A stretch of DNA of 64,000 nucleotides from Ekhidna sp051379705 (GCF_051379705.1 NZ_CP179868.1:372001-436000), one strand, 5' to 3'. Positions 42,396-51,799 are shown, counted from the stretch's first letter. Numbers and translations: made by a program. The notes: generated from the sequence alone by a model not told the origin.

Positions 42396-43826
42396 ATGGA
42401 AGAATTCAATAAGAAACTAACCACCAAAGAAAAAGCACTACAGCTTAATCTTGACACAAGAATTTACGGCACAGTTGCTGAAATTGGTGGAGGACAGGAA
42501 GTAGCAGCATATTTCTTCAAAGCAGGTGCAGCCTCAGGCACCATTGCTAAAACCATGTCAGCATATGACATGACTTTTAGTGATGCCATCTACGGAAAGT
42601 GTGATCGATACGTATCACAGGAAAAACTCCTAAGGATGCTGGATCGGGAATACTCGCTTCTTGATCAACGCTTAACCCAGCGTGCCAAAAAGACCACATT
42701 TTTTGCTTTTGCTAATACGGTAGAAGTAATCAACTACAATAGAAGTAATGTTGGGCATGGCTGGATGGGTATCCGTTTTCAGCGTCATTCCGGATCTCAA
42801 CCCAATGAATGTATCATTCATGTAAGTTTAAAAGATCGAGATGCAGAGTGGCAGCAACAGGTTCTGGGAATTGTCGGTGTTAACTTGATCCACTCGTGTT
42901 ATACATACAATACGCCGGAAGAAATCATTGATTCACTTGTTGACAATGTCAGGAAAGACCGACTGGAAATAGATATGTTCTGCATTTCCGGGCCTGACTT
43001 CCATCATGTAGATAATCGATTGATGACCTTGAAGCTGGTAAAGAATGGATTGACCAAAGTTGCCATGTTCGGGCCAGACAAAAATGTTATTCTTCCTTCT
43101 GATATCATATATCGTAAAAACGCCATTGTCCTAAGAGGTCGCTTCCGTCCCGTTACCCATGTGAATGTAGACATGATGATTACAGGAATGCGGGCATTTA
43201 AGAAAGAACTCGGCCACACAAAGGACATTGTTTCAGTGGTGGAAATCACACTCAAGGACTTAACCCTTGCTGGCGAGCTTGATGAACAAGACTATCTTGA
43301 TCGAGTAGACTTACTGTGCTCGCTTGGGCAGAATGTGATGATTTCAAATTATCAGGAACATTACAAGTTAGCGGGATATCTTTCTCAATTCATAAAAGAT
43401 AAGACTTTGGGAATCATCATAGGTCTAAATAACCTAACTCAAATTTTTGACGAAAAATACTACAAGAACCTTGACGGAGGCATACTTGAATCCTTTGCAA
43501 GGCTCTTCGGCAGTAATGTAAAACTGTTCGTTTATCCTATAATTGATTCTTCTACGGGAGAAATTAAGAACGGCAATGATTTCACTCCTGACCGTCATTT
43601 GGAGAGTTTATTCTACTACTTTATTGAGAATCATAAGATATTGAGTATTCCAGATGCCAAAACAGACAACCTTCACATCATCTCAGATCAGGTATTAGAT
43701 ATGATAGAACGTGACGAAGAAGGATGGGAAGCTATGGTTCCAAATCGTGTTGCTGAGTCGATCAAATCAAACCATCTTTTCAACTACCCATATGAAATTG
43801 AGGTAGACGGAGAAGATTTGGCTTAA
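42396..43826 (+). CDS. Conserved cytosolic protein of unknown function, 476 residues
   Basis: A soluble 476-residue protein without signal peptide or membrane helix. Conserved-looking features are RIYGTVAEIGGGQEVAAYFF near the start, GTIAKTMSAYDMTFSDAIYG, the aromatic NVGHGWMGIRFQ (about 118-129), the late catalytic-looking NVMISNYQEHYKLAGYLS and FIKDKTLGIIIGLNNLTQIF. I recall close relatives across Bacteroidota, Cyanobacteria and Proteobacteria, named inconsistently in databases, even as TonB-dependent receptor, which the sequence does not support. The role is unknown. It has its own promoter and precedes the NSS transporter on the same strand, with another promoter between. Confidence 0.85.
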   Translation: MEEFNKKLTTKEKALQLNLDTRIYGTVAEIGGGQEVAAYFFKAGAASGTIAKTMSAYDMTFSDAIYGKCDRYVSQEKLLRMLDREYSLLDQRLTQRAKKTTFFAFANTVEVINYNRSNVGHGWMGIRFQRHSGSQPNECIIHVSLKDRDAEWQQQVLGIVGVNLIHSCYTYNTPEEIIDSLVDNVRKDRLEIDMFCISGPDFHHVDNRLMTLKLVKNGLTKVAMFGPDKNVILPSDIIYRKNAIVLRGRFRPVTHVNVDMMITGMRAFKKELGHTKDIVSVVEITLKDLTLAGELDEQDYLDRVDLLCSLGQNVMISNYQEHYKLAGYLSQFIKDKTLGIIIGLNNLTQIFDEKYYKNLDGGILESFARLFGSNVKLFVYPIIDSSTGEIKNGNDFTPDRHLESLFYYFIENHKILSIPDAKTDNLHIISDQVLDMIERDEEGWEAMVPNRVAESIKSNHLFNYPYEIEVDGEDLA

Positions 43827-43844
43827 CCACTGATAACATAGCCC

Positions 43845-43874
43845 TTTGCAGGTACCCTCCTTTTGCTATATTTG
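43845..43874 (+). promoter_or_regulatory. Promoter of the NSS transporter gene
   Basis: TTTG at 43845-43848 and TATATTTG at 43867-43874 lie 18 bases apart, about 30 bases before the ATG at 43904. Confidence 0.55.
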
Positions 43875-43903
43875 GCGCATTAACCTAAAACTAAATTTAG
43901 TTC

Positions 43904-45295
43904 ATGAGCGCACGCGGTAAGTTTTCAAGCAAACTTGGTTTCATTTTGGCAGCAGCTGGATCAGCAGTTGGATTGGGTAATATTTGGAAATTCCCTTTTG
44001 AGGTTGCCGATGGCGGTGGTGCAGCATTCGTTGTTATATATCTCGCATTTGCTTTCATTCTTTGTTTTCCAGTGATGGTTACTGAAATCGCTATTGGACG
44101 TAAAACGCAAAAGAATCCAGTAGGAGCATATGTTTCTCTTGGATTTAAGAATTGGAAATTTTTAGGGCTCATGGGTATCCTGAGTGGTGTCCTTATACTC
44201 TCATTTTATAATGTTGTGGCAGGATGGGCATTTGGCTATTTTTTAGAAATGGTCAAAGGAAACTTTGGAATCGGTGAATCATTTAGTGAATTCCAAAATG
44301 ACATTCTCCATGTTGGGTCATATGGACTAGTTTTCATGGGTGTTACCGCTTTTATTGTGTCAAAGGGTATTTCAGGTGGTATCGAAAAGGCTGCCAAATT
44401 CCTAATGCCCTCATTGGTAATCATGATCCTTTTACTGACGGTCTATGCATCATCTTTACCCAATGCATTTAAAGGCATCTCGTATTACCTAATTCCAGAT
44501 TTTGGCGAGGTTACTCCAGAAGTAATTTACAATGCATTAGGACAAGCTTTTTTCTCACTATCACTTGGAATGGGTGCCTTGATTACTTACGGAAGCTATA
44601 TATCAAAAGAAGACAACATTGTATCTTCCGCTGCATATATCACGCTGACTGATGTTGGTATTGCATTTCTTGCAGGACTAATGATGTTTCCTTTCGTTGC
44701 CTATTTGACTGATGGAACAATGGAAGGTTTCACTGGCGGCCCTGGGCTTATTTTTGTCACGCTACCCGGTGTATTTGAATCGCTCGGCTCCACTTTAGGT
44801 GTTGCTGTAGGAGCGCTGTTCTTTTTGCTGTTGTCATTCGCAGCGCTCACGTCAACAGTTTCGCTATTAGAAGTACCAGTAACCTACGTGGTTGACGAAT
44901 TTAAGATGAAGCGAACCACTTCTGTATGGATTATCGCCACGCTTATTTTTCTTTTGGGAGTGCCTTCATTATTATCAAGTGGCTATTCTGGACTGTTCAC
45001 AAACTTCATCACGTATATAGGAGCATCAACTCCAACCAATTTCATGACTTTTGTCGAACACATTGGGAGTGACACATTGCTTCCTCTTGGTGGTGTTCTG
45101 ATTACAATTTTTGCAGCCTACGTTTGGAAAAAGCATAATCTTATCGAGGAACTGAGAGTTGGAAATCCAAAACTAGAAGGTACCTGGAAAGAGAAATACA
45201 TAGACTTTGCTGTGAGCTATCTCTGCCCAATTCTCCTTACATTGGTTTTTATCTTCACCGTACTCGGAAGGTTTTTTGGAATAAATCCTTTTTAG
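43904..45295 (+). CDS. Sodium-dependent transporter of the NSS (LeuT/SNF) family
   Basis: Sodium-coupled symporter, most likely for amino acids. The 463 residues have about eleven membrane helices and the family signature in helix 1, AAAGSAVGLGNIWKFPFEVA (about 14-33), with the unwound GSAVGLGN binding both Na+ and substrate. Other matches are GGGAAFVVIYLAFAFILCFP, FFSLSLGMGALITYGSYI (helix 6) and LSFAALTSTVSLLEVPVTYV (helix 8). Bacterial members often have eleven helices rather than twelve, as seems so here. The exact substrate cannot be told. The 3' end is one base from the convergent secreted-protein gene. Confidence 0.94.
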   Translation: MSARGKFSSKLGFILAAAGSAVGLGNIWKFPFEVADGGGAAFVVIYLAFAFILCFPVMVTEIAIGRKTQKNPVGAYVSLGFKNWKFLGLMGILSGVLILSFYNVVAGWAFGYFLEMVKGNFGIGESFSEFQNDILHVGSYGLVFMGVTAFIVSKGISGGIEKAAKFLMPSLVIMILLLTVYASSLPNAFKGISYYLIPDFGEVTPEVIYNALGQAFFSLSLGMGALITYGSYISKEDNIVSSAAYITLTDVGIAFLAGLMMFPFVAYLTDGTMEGFTGGPGLIFVTLPGVFESLGSTLGVAVGALFFLLLSFAALTSTVSLLEVPVTYVVDEFKMKRTTSVWIIATLIFLLGVPSLLSSGYSGLFTNFITYIGASTPTNFMTFVEHIGSDTLLPLGGVLITIFAAYVWKKHNLIEELRVGNPKLEGTWKEKYIDFAVSYLCPILLTLVFIFTVLGRFFGINPF

Positions 45296-45296
45296 C

Positions 45297-46112
45297 CTAT
45301 TCCTTTATAAACGTACCGGGATCTTTCCCATTGAAATAGATGATGTATCGTCCTTGCCGGAGGACGGTAACATCGATTTCTTTCCCCTGCCCTTCAAGCA
45401 CGAGCTTTTGCCCATCATCATAAATTTCATAGTGGGTTGATCGAGACAGATAGACTTTAGTTTTAGCTGACTTTGGCTTAAAATCAATAGGCTCTGGATA
45501 ATGATCAAAGTCAACTTCCCATGAAAAAAGGTATTTCACTCTGGAACCACGTGGAAAATTGTATTTGATCCGATACTTATTGCCCCCTTCTTCAAGATTA
45601 GGGTAATGAACATAGTCAGCACCTTCGTACCTACCCAGCCCAGGACGAACCTCCTGATCTACCCAAACTCCACCCTGAAGTCTCTCAATTTCAAATTCTC
45701 CTACCCCGGTTTCCCCTTTAGTACTCCAGGCCAGTGCACTGTCTGTAAGAGAAACTGACGTAAATCGGAATATTGTGTGAAAAAGTATGGCTTCAGGATT
45801 AATGATCGTTGGGGCGCACAGCGTATCCTTATGGACAATTCGGATTTTTACTGGTGTATATAAATCATACCCATCGAAATCAATCTTAATCGCGCTGAGT
45901 TTATAATTCAGACCTACAAATTTTTCGTTGATATAGATGTCCTCAACACAAAAAGTAAGGTCAGACTTGTCAAATGGATTCTGAATAAACAAAGTCTTTC
46001 CCTGGTATACTCCGGCAATGTTGGTTTCTACCTTTGGAGAGACCTGTCCAAAAATTGAACATGCCAATAAAACCATAAGCACAAACAGGCTTGCTCCCTT
46101 ATTCATTTTCAT
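45297..46112 (-). CDS. Secreted protein, unknown
   Basis: An exported protein of 271 residues with a signal peptide (MNKGASLFVLMVLLACSIFGQ) ending near Gln. The first half has TNIAGVYQGKTLFIQNPFDKSDLTFCVEDIYINEK; the middle, from about 125, has the look of a fibronectin-like beta domain (LAWSTKGETGVGEFEIERLQGG and GGNKYRIKYNFPRG), and the end is a further short beta unit (YEIYDDGQKLVLEGQG) like a secretion-tail fold. I do not know the family. The frame is open to 46133, but starts at 46112 or 46106 place the signal peptide properly. Expressed from its own AT-rich upstream region. Confidence 0.8.
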   Translation of the reverse strand: MKMNKGASLFVLMVLLACSIFGQVSPKVETNIAGVYQGKTLFIQNPFDKSDLTFCVEDIYINEKFVGLNYKLSAIKIDFDGYDLYTPVKIRIVHKDTLCAPTIINPEAILFHTIFRFTSVSLTDSALAWSTKGETGVGEFEIERLQGGVWVDQEVRPGLGRYEGADYVHYPNLEEGGNKYRIKYNFPRGSRVKYLFSWEVDFDHYPEPIDFKPKSAKTKVYLSRSTHYEIYDDGQKLVLEGQGKEIDVTVLRQGRYIIYFNGKDPGTFIKE

Positions 46113-46333
46113 TCTTTGGTAACACCACATCAAACATGATGCATATCAACGAAAAGTATTAATTATTTCGATGAGTATACATAATACACCAGCTAAATTT
46201 TATCGTATTGAATTAAATGAAGAATCAATATTCATATTTTCACAAGAATATGAATTCTCAATTAAGAAATTAGAAGTTCTAAATTGACAATTCTAATCCA
46301 TTTAATGGGTGTAAATTGATAAATTAGCTTCTA

Positions 46334-46885
46334 ATGAAAAAGTGGTTTTTTCTCACCTTCGTAATTATTGCGAGCTGCAACCCTAAAGTGGTTTCCTATG
46401 TAAACTCAAAAGCCAATTTTAGTCAATTTGAAACCTATCGTTTGGTTACTACTAAAGCAGAATCAAAAACTTTTACACCCGAAAATACACTCATCTTTGA
46501 TCTAATTAAGAAGTCTATTCGTATGGAAATGGATAAGCGTGATTACATAGTGTCTAACGTTTCACCTGATCTAACCTTACGCTACGAGGTAACGGCCAGC
46601 ACTCGCTTTGAAACCAATAGTAATCAAGTAGGACCGTATTATGCACCACAGGTTAACACTCGTACCATCTATGAATCCGTTTTGCTAATGGAATTGTATG
46701 ATTCAAAAAAGAAATTGGTTTGGCAAGGCAGCTATGATTTGCGTCAGCAGAAAAAAGAAAAGAAAGCTTCGAAAGCAATTGAAAAGGGAGTAGGACATAT
46801 TTTTACTAGCTATCCGTATCGAGCAAAATCAGCTAAAATAGATGAGGCTTTGAAAACTATTGAAAATAAAAAGAAAGACAACTGA
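46334..46885 (+). CDS. DUF4136 lipoprotein
   Basis: A 183-residue exported protein with a lipobox (KWFFLTFVIIASC, Cys 15) and a DUF4136 domain: ANFSQFETYRLVTTKAES, a helix LIKKSIRMEMDKRDYI, and VSPDLTLRYEVTASTRFET. The late strand reads LLMELYDSKKKLVWQGSYDL, and a helical tail follows. Function of the family is unknown; these proteins sit in the periplasm or outer membrane. The stop is 2 bases before the NhaC gene, so both are probably one operon. Confidence 0.88.
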   Translation: MKKWFFLTFVIIASCNPKVVSYVNSKANFSQFETYRLVTTKAESKTFTPENTLIFDLIKKSIRMEMDKRDYIVSNVSPDLTLRYEVTASTRFETNSNQVGPYYAPQVNTRTIYESVLLMELYDSKKKLVWQGSYDLRQQKKEKKASKAIEKGVGHIFTSYPYRAKSAKIDEALKTIENKKKDN

Positions 46886-46887
46886 TA

Positions 46888-48303
46888 ATGACAGATTATG
46901 GATTCTGGTCACTGATACCACCTCTCCTAGCTATTGGACTAGCGATTAAAACCAAACAAGTTGTCTTTTCACTCTCTCTGGGGATATTTGTTGGTTATCT
47001 AATTATTCAAGGAGGGAATGTCTTTGAAGGATTTCTATCTACAATCACCGCATTCGTTGATGTTTTTCAAAGCAAAGGAAATACAAGGACCATCATCCTC
47101 ACCTTAATCATCGGAGCGATGATTCAGTTAATCAAGTATTCTGGAGGAATCAATGGGTTTATTAATTGGGTTCAAAAGCGTCTTTCAGGACAGAAAAACT
47201 TCAGGGAAAAAATTCAAGCCACATCAGCACTTACCGGGTTTTTGATTTTTGTCGAGTCTAATATTTCGATCTTGACTGTGGGCACCATTTTTAGACCATT
47301 GTTTGATAAGCATAAAATACCAAGAGAAAAACTCGCTTATCTTGCAGATTCAAGTTCTGCACCCTCCTGTGTTCTTTTCCCTCTCAACGCGTGGGGAGCT
47401 TATGTAATGGGACTGCTCCTCGCATTTCCAAGTTTGGATCCTTTCCAAACCCTGGTCTATTCGATACCATTTAATTTTTATGCCATTCTAACATTGATCT
47501 TTGTTTTTTGGCTTTCATTTTCTGGTAAAGAATACAGTGAGATGAAAAAAATCACGGAACGGAATGAAAATTTGCATGAAAAAGAATCAGTGTCTGAGGA
47601 GCGAGCTTCATCTCCAATGAATATGGTAATTCCAATCGTAGTAATGGTTCTAACCATGCCTCTCTTCCTCATTCATGGAGGTTGGGATGCAACACTCGAG
47701 GGTAGTGTTTCTGACAAGATATGGAATAGCATAAGTAATGGATCTGGTTCAGAGGCAGTGCTAAATGCTTGCTTTACGGGCTTTATCGTTGCTGCTATTA
47801 TGTATTTTGCGCAAAAAATATTAACCATTAAAAGCTTTATAGATCAATCCTTCAAAGGGATGAATGATATGGTGGTAATGGCAGTCTTGATGGTGCTGGC
47901 ATTTGCCATTGGCAATTTGTGTAATGACCTGGGAACGGGGATTTACGTCTCAAGAGTTACTTCATCCTGGCTAATTCCAGAAGTAGCGCCTGCACTAATA
48001 TTTATCATCAGCGGTTTCATTGCGTTTGCAACCGGAACTTCATGGGGAACCTTTGCTATTATGATTTCAATTGGTGTGCCACTTAGCTTCGCAGTTGATG
48101 CAAATATCTACCTAGTGATAGCTGCTGTATTAGGTGGAGGTGTTTTTGGAGATCACTGCTCTCCAATTTCAGATACTACTTTGATTGCATCAGTGGCATC
48201 TGGTTGCGATCACATAGATCATGTTAGAACACAATTACCCTATGCCCTATTTACCGGAGGCTTGTCGATTATTTTCTATTTAATCGCAGGATTTATATTA
48301 TAA
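46888..48303 (+). CDS. NhaC family Na+/H+ antiporter
   Basis: A 471-residue membrane protein with about ten to twelve helices, in the NhaC family (PF03553). It shows IQLIKYSGGINGFINWV, LIFVESNISILTVGTIFRP, DSSSAPSCVLFPLNAWG, the conserved GTSWGTFAIMISIGVPL, and the hallmark GDHCSPISDTTLIASVASG and CDHIDHVRTQLPYAL near the end. These enzymes exchange Na+ for H+ or, in some members, amino acids or organic anions such as malate with lactate. Which applies here is not visible. It follows the DUF4136 gene by 2 bases and ends one base from the convergent TPR gene. Confidence 0.93.
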   Translation: MTDYGFWSLIPPLLAIGLAIKTKQVVFSLSLGIFVGYLIIQGGNVFEGFLSTITAFVDVFQSKGNTRTIILTLIIGAMIQLIKYSGGINGFINWVQKRLSGQKNFREKIQATSALTGFLIFVESNISILTVGTIFRPLFDKHKIPREKLAYLADSSSAPSCVLFPLNAWGAYVMGLLLAFPSLDPFQTLVYSIPFNFYAILTLIFVFWLSFSGKEYSEMKKITERNENLHEKESVSEERASSPMNMVIPIVVMVLTMPLFLIHGGWDATLEGSVSDKIWNSISNGSGSEAVLNACFTGFIVAAIMYFAQKILTIKSFIDQSFKGMNDMVVMAVLMVLAFAIGNLCNDLGTGIYVSRVTSSWLIPEVAPALIFIISGFIAFATGTSWGTFAIMISIGVPLSFAVDANIYLVIAAVLGGGVFGDHCSPISDTTLIASVASGCDHIDHVRTQLPYALFTGGLSIIFYLIAGFIL

Positions 48304-48304
48304 T

Positions 48305-48895
48305 CTACTCGCAGTAGTCCTTGATTGCTTTATCAGCTCCTGGTACATCAAGAGATTTAGCAAACTTGAAATCTTCGCAAGCGGATCTCATTTTCTCCTG
48401 ACCTACTTTTACGGCTCCTCTGTAAAGGTAAGCTTCACCAAAATCGCGGTTAATTGTGATTGCGTTATTGTAAGATTCTATGGCTTGCTCAAAGTAGCCC
48501 AGTTGATGTTCTGCTCTACCTGCCAAGAAGTGCGCTTGGGCATTGTTTTCATTTAAATCTATCGCATCACCTGCGTAAATTAAGACTTTGTTGTAGTCGT
48601 GCTTGTTGTATGAAATTTTTGCCAAGCTCAAGTATGCGTTGATATACTTTGCGTCAATTTCCAATAAGCTCTCAAAATCTGTTATCGCTTTGTTGATCTC
48701 CCCAACCTCTTCATATGATCTACCTCTATTGTAGATACTTTTCTTATGATCAGGATGAGTTGCTAAGTAGGAAGTGTAAGCGTCGATCGCTTCCTGATAT
48801 TCTCCATCATCAAACAGGTCATCCCCATTTAGAGAATCTTCATTATTACAACTTAAAGCAATAAGCGAGATAAAAACTAGTGCTACGTATTTCAT
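48305..48895 (-). CDS. TPR-repeat lipoprotein
   Basis: A 196-residue exported protein with a lipoprotein signal (MKYVALVFISLIALSC, Cys 16) followed by four to five tetratricopeptide repeats (GEYQEAIDAYTSYLATHPDH, GEINKAITDFESLLEIDAKY, NKHDYNKVLIYAGDAIDLNE, GYFEQAIESYNNAITINRD). It should act as a periplasmic protein-binding scaffold. The frame opens earlier at a TTG (48916), but the lipobox fixes the start at 48895. Its promoter lies within the end of the neighbouring DUF3108 gene. Confidence 0.9.
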   Translation of the reverse strand: MKYVALVFISLIALSCNNEDSLNGDDLFDDGEYQEAIDAYTSYLATHPDHKKSIYNRGRSYEEVGEINKAITDFESLLEIDAKYINAYLSLAKISYNKHDYNKVLIYAGDAIDLNENNAQAHFLAGRAEHQLGYFEQAIESYNNAITINRDFGEAYLYRGAVKVGQEKMRSACEDFKFAKSLDVPGADKAIKDYCE

Positions 48896-48913
48896 GTATA
48901 TATATAAAGTCGG

Positions 48914-48941
48914 CAAAAGTAGATTGATTATTCAAAATCAA
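48914..48941 (-). promoter_or_regulatory. Promoter of the TPR lipoprotein gene
   Basis: On the minus strand TTG (48939-48941) and TACTTTTG (48914-48921) lie 17 bases apart, overlapping the last codons of the DUF3108 gene. Confidence 0.45.
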
Positions 48942-49719
48942 TGCCGCTTTTTACATTTTTATACGCAGTAAGTTCGCAATAGGCTGTGCCAAAGTTCATA
49001 TCTGCGGCAACTTTAAGCGGAAGACGGTTTGCATCAGCTGAAATCCAGAACTTTACAGCGTTTTCTCCTTTGAAAACGTTATTCTTTTGCATAATGGGGA
49101 TTACTTTATGACAATAGATATCACCAACTTTGGTATTAGTCATTTCTATTCCATGATATATCATTTCAAATTCGTAGAATTTTTTATCAAAGAACGCTTC
49201 TAATTGAATGGTATCGCCCTTTTCTAACCCTCTATAATCGATACTCCTTGCATGCATTAACCCGCCCATCATATCGAAATAGTTAGCCTCATCCAGATCA
49301 AAATACTTGGTTGGGCGAGGTGCTGGATCCGAAGCAGAAGAGCTTTCGACTCGCACTTCCATTGAGTCATAGTCAAAGTAGACTTTCTCGTCTAACCGGT
49401 AATCTCCCTCGGATAAATCTCTGTAGGAATAGTAAGGCAAAAATGTATTCTTATCTACAATAGCACCCCATCGGTCATCTACTTTCGAAAACACACCAGC
49501 CAAGCCAGCAGTTCTCCCATGCACGTTGATTTCTATGCACTCCTTGCCATCTTTCATTACGTATTCATCGGCAATTTTGAAACTGCCTCTGCCGATGGTG
49601 AACCACCCATATGAAAGTTTAAAATGAAGTTCTTCACCCTTACTAACTGGTTTCTCTTTCACTACCAGCGATTGGGCATTTGATACTAAACCAAGTAGAA
49701 TCAATGTAAGCGTTTTCAT
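48928..49719 (-). CDS. DUF3108 exported protein
   Basis: A 263-residue exported protein with a signal peptide (MKTLTLILLGLVSNAQS) and a DUF3108 domain, a beta-barrel-like fold: GEELHFKLSYGWFTIGRGSFKI near the start, KYFDLDEANYFDMMGGLMHARS in the middle and FWISADANRLPLKVAADMNFG near the end. Function unknown; family members occur in the periplasm. The frame is open up to 49860, but that part would overlap dapD and lacks a signal, so the ATG at 49719 is right. It is 50 bases downstream of dapD on the same strand. Confidence 0.9.
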   Translation of the reverse strand: MKTLTLILLGLVSNAQSLVVKEKPVSKGEELHFKLSYGWFTIGRGSFKIADEYVMKDGKECIEINVHGRTAGLAGVFSKVDDRWGAIVDKNTFLPYYSYRDLSEGDYRLDEKVYFDYDSMEVRVESSSASDPAPRPTKYFDLDEANYFDMMGGLMHARSIDYRGLEKGDTIQLEAFFDKKFYEFEMIYHGIEMTNTKVGDIYCHKVIPIMQKNNVFKGENAVKFWISADANRLPLKVAADMNFGTAYCELTAYKNVKSGIDFE

Positions 49720-49769
49720 GACTTTAAAAGTTGGTACTCCTTCCATCACTACAACTAAGATGCCATTAA

Positions 49770-50582
49770 TTATACTGAGACATTGTTTTCCCTCAAAGCT
49801 TCGTTCAATGAAGTCTTTTTGTCGGTACTCTCTTTTCTTTGTCCGATGATTAGCGCACAAGGAACCTGATATTCTCCTGCCGGAAACTTTTTAGGGACCG
49901 TACCTGGAATAACCACCGACCTAGGGGGAACATAACCTTTATATTCTTTTGGCTCAGTACCAGACACGTCAATAATTCGCGAGCTCGCAGTGAGAACTAC
50001 GTTTGCACCCAAAACAGCTTCTTTTCCTATTCTTACACCCTCTACTACAATACATCTGGATCCAATAAAAGCATTGTCCTCAATAATAACTGGGGCCGCC
50101 TGAACCGGTTCCAACACGCCACCAATCCCCACTCCTCCACTTAAGTGAACATTCTTGCCAATCTGAGCACAGCTACCCACTGTCGCCCATGTATCAACCA
50201 TCGTTCCTTCATCTACGTAAGCCCCAATATTGACATAGCTTGGCATTAGCACAGTGTTTTTCTGAATGAATGCGCCATAACGAGCAATAGCATGCGGCAC
50301 CACCCGAACGCCCAACTGATCATATCCTGATTTAAGCTTAATCTTATCGTGAAATTGGAAAGGTCCCACCTCAATCAATTGCATTTTCATCAAGGGGAAG
50401 TAGAGAATTACTGCTTTTTTTAACCACTCATTTACGATCCAATCGTCTCCAGAGGGTTCTGCAATCCTACGTTTTCCATTGTCAAGTTCTTCAATGACTG
50501 TTTTAACTGCTACTGAAACATCCTTTTTGTTCAGCAGAGATCTATCTTCCCATGCTTCCTCTACGAGGTTTTTTAATTCCAT
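49770..50582 (-). CDS. dapD: Tetrahydrodipicolinate N-succinyltransferase
   Basis: Transfers a succinyl group to tetrahydrodipicolinate in the succinylase branch of lysine and meso-diaminopimelate synthesis. The 270 residues have a helical N-terminal domain (about 1-95, with EPSGDDWIVNEWLKKAVILY) and a left-handed hexapeptide-repeat helix (about 100-240), including MPSYVNIGAYVDEGTMVDTW, GSCAQIGKNVHLSGGVGIGG, VIIEDNAFIGSRCIVVEGV and GKEAVLGANVVLT. The final PGTVPKKFPAGEYQVPCALI is typical. No other lysine genes are adjacent. It is divergent from a glycosyltransferase with only 24 bases between starts. Confidence 0.96.
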   Translation of the reverse strand: MELKNLVEEAWEDRSLLNKKDVSVAVKTVIEELDNGKRRIAEPSGDDWIVNEWLKKAVILYFPLMKMQLIEVGPFQFHDKIKLKSGYDQLGVRVVPHAIARYGAFIQKNTVLMPSYVNIGAYVDEGTMVDTWATVGSCAQIGKNVHLSGGVGIGGVLEPVQAAPVIIEDNAFIGSRCIVVEGVRIGKEAVLGANVVLTASSRIIDVSGTEPKEYKGYVPPRSVVIPGTVPKKFPAGEYQVPCALIIGQRKESTDKKTSLNEALRENNVSV

Positions 50583-50606
50583 CTAATACCTAATATTTAC
50601 AGTTAT

Positions 50607-51707
50607 ATGAAGAAAAAGATTGTGATTGCATCCGTGTTAAAGCCTGTAGACGATGTACGTGCCTACTGGAAGCTCTCCCAATCAATAGCGAAAACAAACA
50701 AATATGAAGTTAATATCATAGGAAATGAGGGGAAAAAACAGTCGTCGGACAAAAACATCAAGTTCTATCCTCACTCTGTAGAAAGATCTAATTGGCTAAA
50801 ACGCTTGCTAATTAGAGAGCACATTTTACTTAAAGTACTTCGGATAAAACCAAATGTGCTCATCATTACGACTCATGAATTGATCAATACAGCTCTCGTT
50901 TGCAAAATATTACTTGGCTGTAAAGTGATTTACGATGTTCAGGAAAACTATCGTAAAAACGTAGAATTCATCAGTACTTCACCATTCAGAAGTCTCATTT
51001 CCTCGTTGATCTATTTTAAAGAAAAGTTTGTTGGTAGGCTATTCATTGATACTTATTGGTTAGCCGAAAGCTGCTATAAAGTAGAGCTATCCTTTATAGG
51101 CAACAGGTACGTCGTTTTAGAAAATAAAGCCTTTGAACATAGCTATAATCCGCGTGATTGGTCGAAAATTCATATGGTATTTTCAGGCACTATTTCTGAA
51201 TATGGAGGAGTGAGAAGAGCCATTGATTTATTCATTGAGCTATCCGAAAAAACGGAATATATATCGCTATTGATCATTGGTCAGATACATGATCTCTCAT
51301 TAGAGAGTTGGCTAAAAGACAGGCAAAAAGAGTATCCTGAATTGAGGCTCAATATATCGCAGAAACCTATTTCCCACGAAGAAATCTTGGAGGCAATAAC
51401 GCAATCAAATCTAGGAGTGATTGCCTATAAACCCACTATTGTAAATAAGGATAAAATTCCAACTAAGCTGTACGAATATTCCAGATACCAACTCCCATTT
51501 CTTGTCCAGAAAAATACAATGTGGAGCAAGCACGGTAGTCAAATGGGTGGTGCCATTCCCGTAGACTTTTCTAACATCGACAAAGAAAACATTTTAAAGA
51601 TTTTAGAAAAACCAGATCAATTATTCCCAAATCAGTATCCTGAGGAAGCGACTTGGGAATTTGAATCACAGAAATTAATACAATCACTTAATGATTTAAT
51701 GAAATAG
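50607..51707 (+). CDS. Glycosyltransferase, GT-B fold
   Basis: A 366-residue transferase of the GT4-like GT-B fold. The N-terminal half has KKKIVIASVLKPVDDVRAYWK, typical for starts of such enzymes, and CKVIYDVQENYRKN. The C-terminal half has IHMVFSGTISEYGGVRRAID and LLIIGQIHD, followed by LGVIAYKPTIVNKDKIPTKL and YEYSRYQLPFLVQ, the usual donor-binding region, here lacking the E-x7-E motif in its classic form. It is probably involved in surface polysaccharide synthesis, but no such cluster is around it. A 96-base AT-rich gap separates it from the metal operon. Confidence 0.85.
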   Translation: MKKKIVIASVLKPVDDVRAYWKLSQSIAKTNKYEVNIIGNEGKKQSSDKNIKFYPHSVERSNWLKRLLIREHILLKVLRIKPNVLIITTHELINTALVCKILLGCKVIYDVQENYRKNVEFISTSPFRSLISSLIYFKEKFVGRLFIDTYWLAESCYKVELSFIGNRYVVLENKAFEHSYNPRDWSKIHMVFSGTISEYGGVRRAIDLFIELSEKTEYISLLIIGQIHDLSLESWLKDRQKEYPELRLNISQKPISHEEILEAITQSNLGVIAYKPTIVNKDKIPTKLYEYSRYQLPFLVQKNTMWSKHGSQMGGAIPVDFSNIDKENILKILEKPDQLFPNQYPEEATWEFESQKLIQSLNDLMK

Positions 51708-51768
51708 AATTAAGCTATCTGATTAATAGGTATTTATACCATCATTAATATATCATACTAAATATTTT

Positions 51769-51784
51769 TTTAGATTAATCTAAA
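51769..51784 (+). promoter_or_regulatory. DtxR/MntR-type operator
   Basis: A perfect 16-base palindrome TTTAGATTAATCTAAA. Its half site TTTAG-nT-nn-CTAAA is the shape of known DtxR/IdeR/MntR boxes. It lies 8 bases upstream of the -7 box TAGCTTTG and 20 before the ATG of the regulator gene, so bound repressor would cover the promoter. Confidence 0.65.
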
Positions 51785-51791
51785 TATTATT

Positions 51792-51799
51792 TAGCTTTG
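51792..51799 (+). promoter_or_regulatory. -7 box of the metal-uptake operon
   Basis: TAGCTTTG matches TAnnTTTG exactly and ends only 4 bases before the ATG at 51804, so the transcript would start at about the first codon and be leaderless. Confidence 0.5.

Noticed and set aside
46171..46287. 38-codon open frame in the AT-rich gap before the DUF4136 gene
   Set aside because: Very short, AT-driven composition, no promoter or conserved feature; a nearby 9-base inverted repeat is only A/T-rich.
49720..49860. Upstream extension of the DUF3108 frame into dapD
   Set aside because: The signal peptide begins at 49719, and the extra residues overlap the end of dapD.
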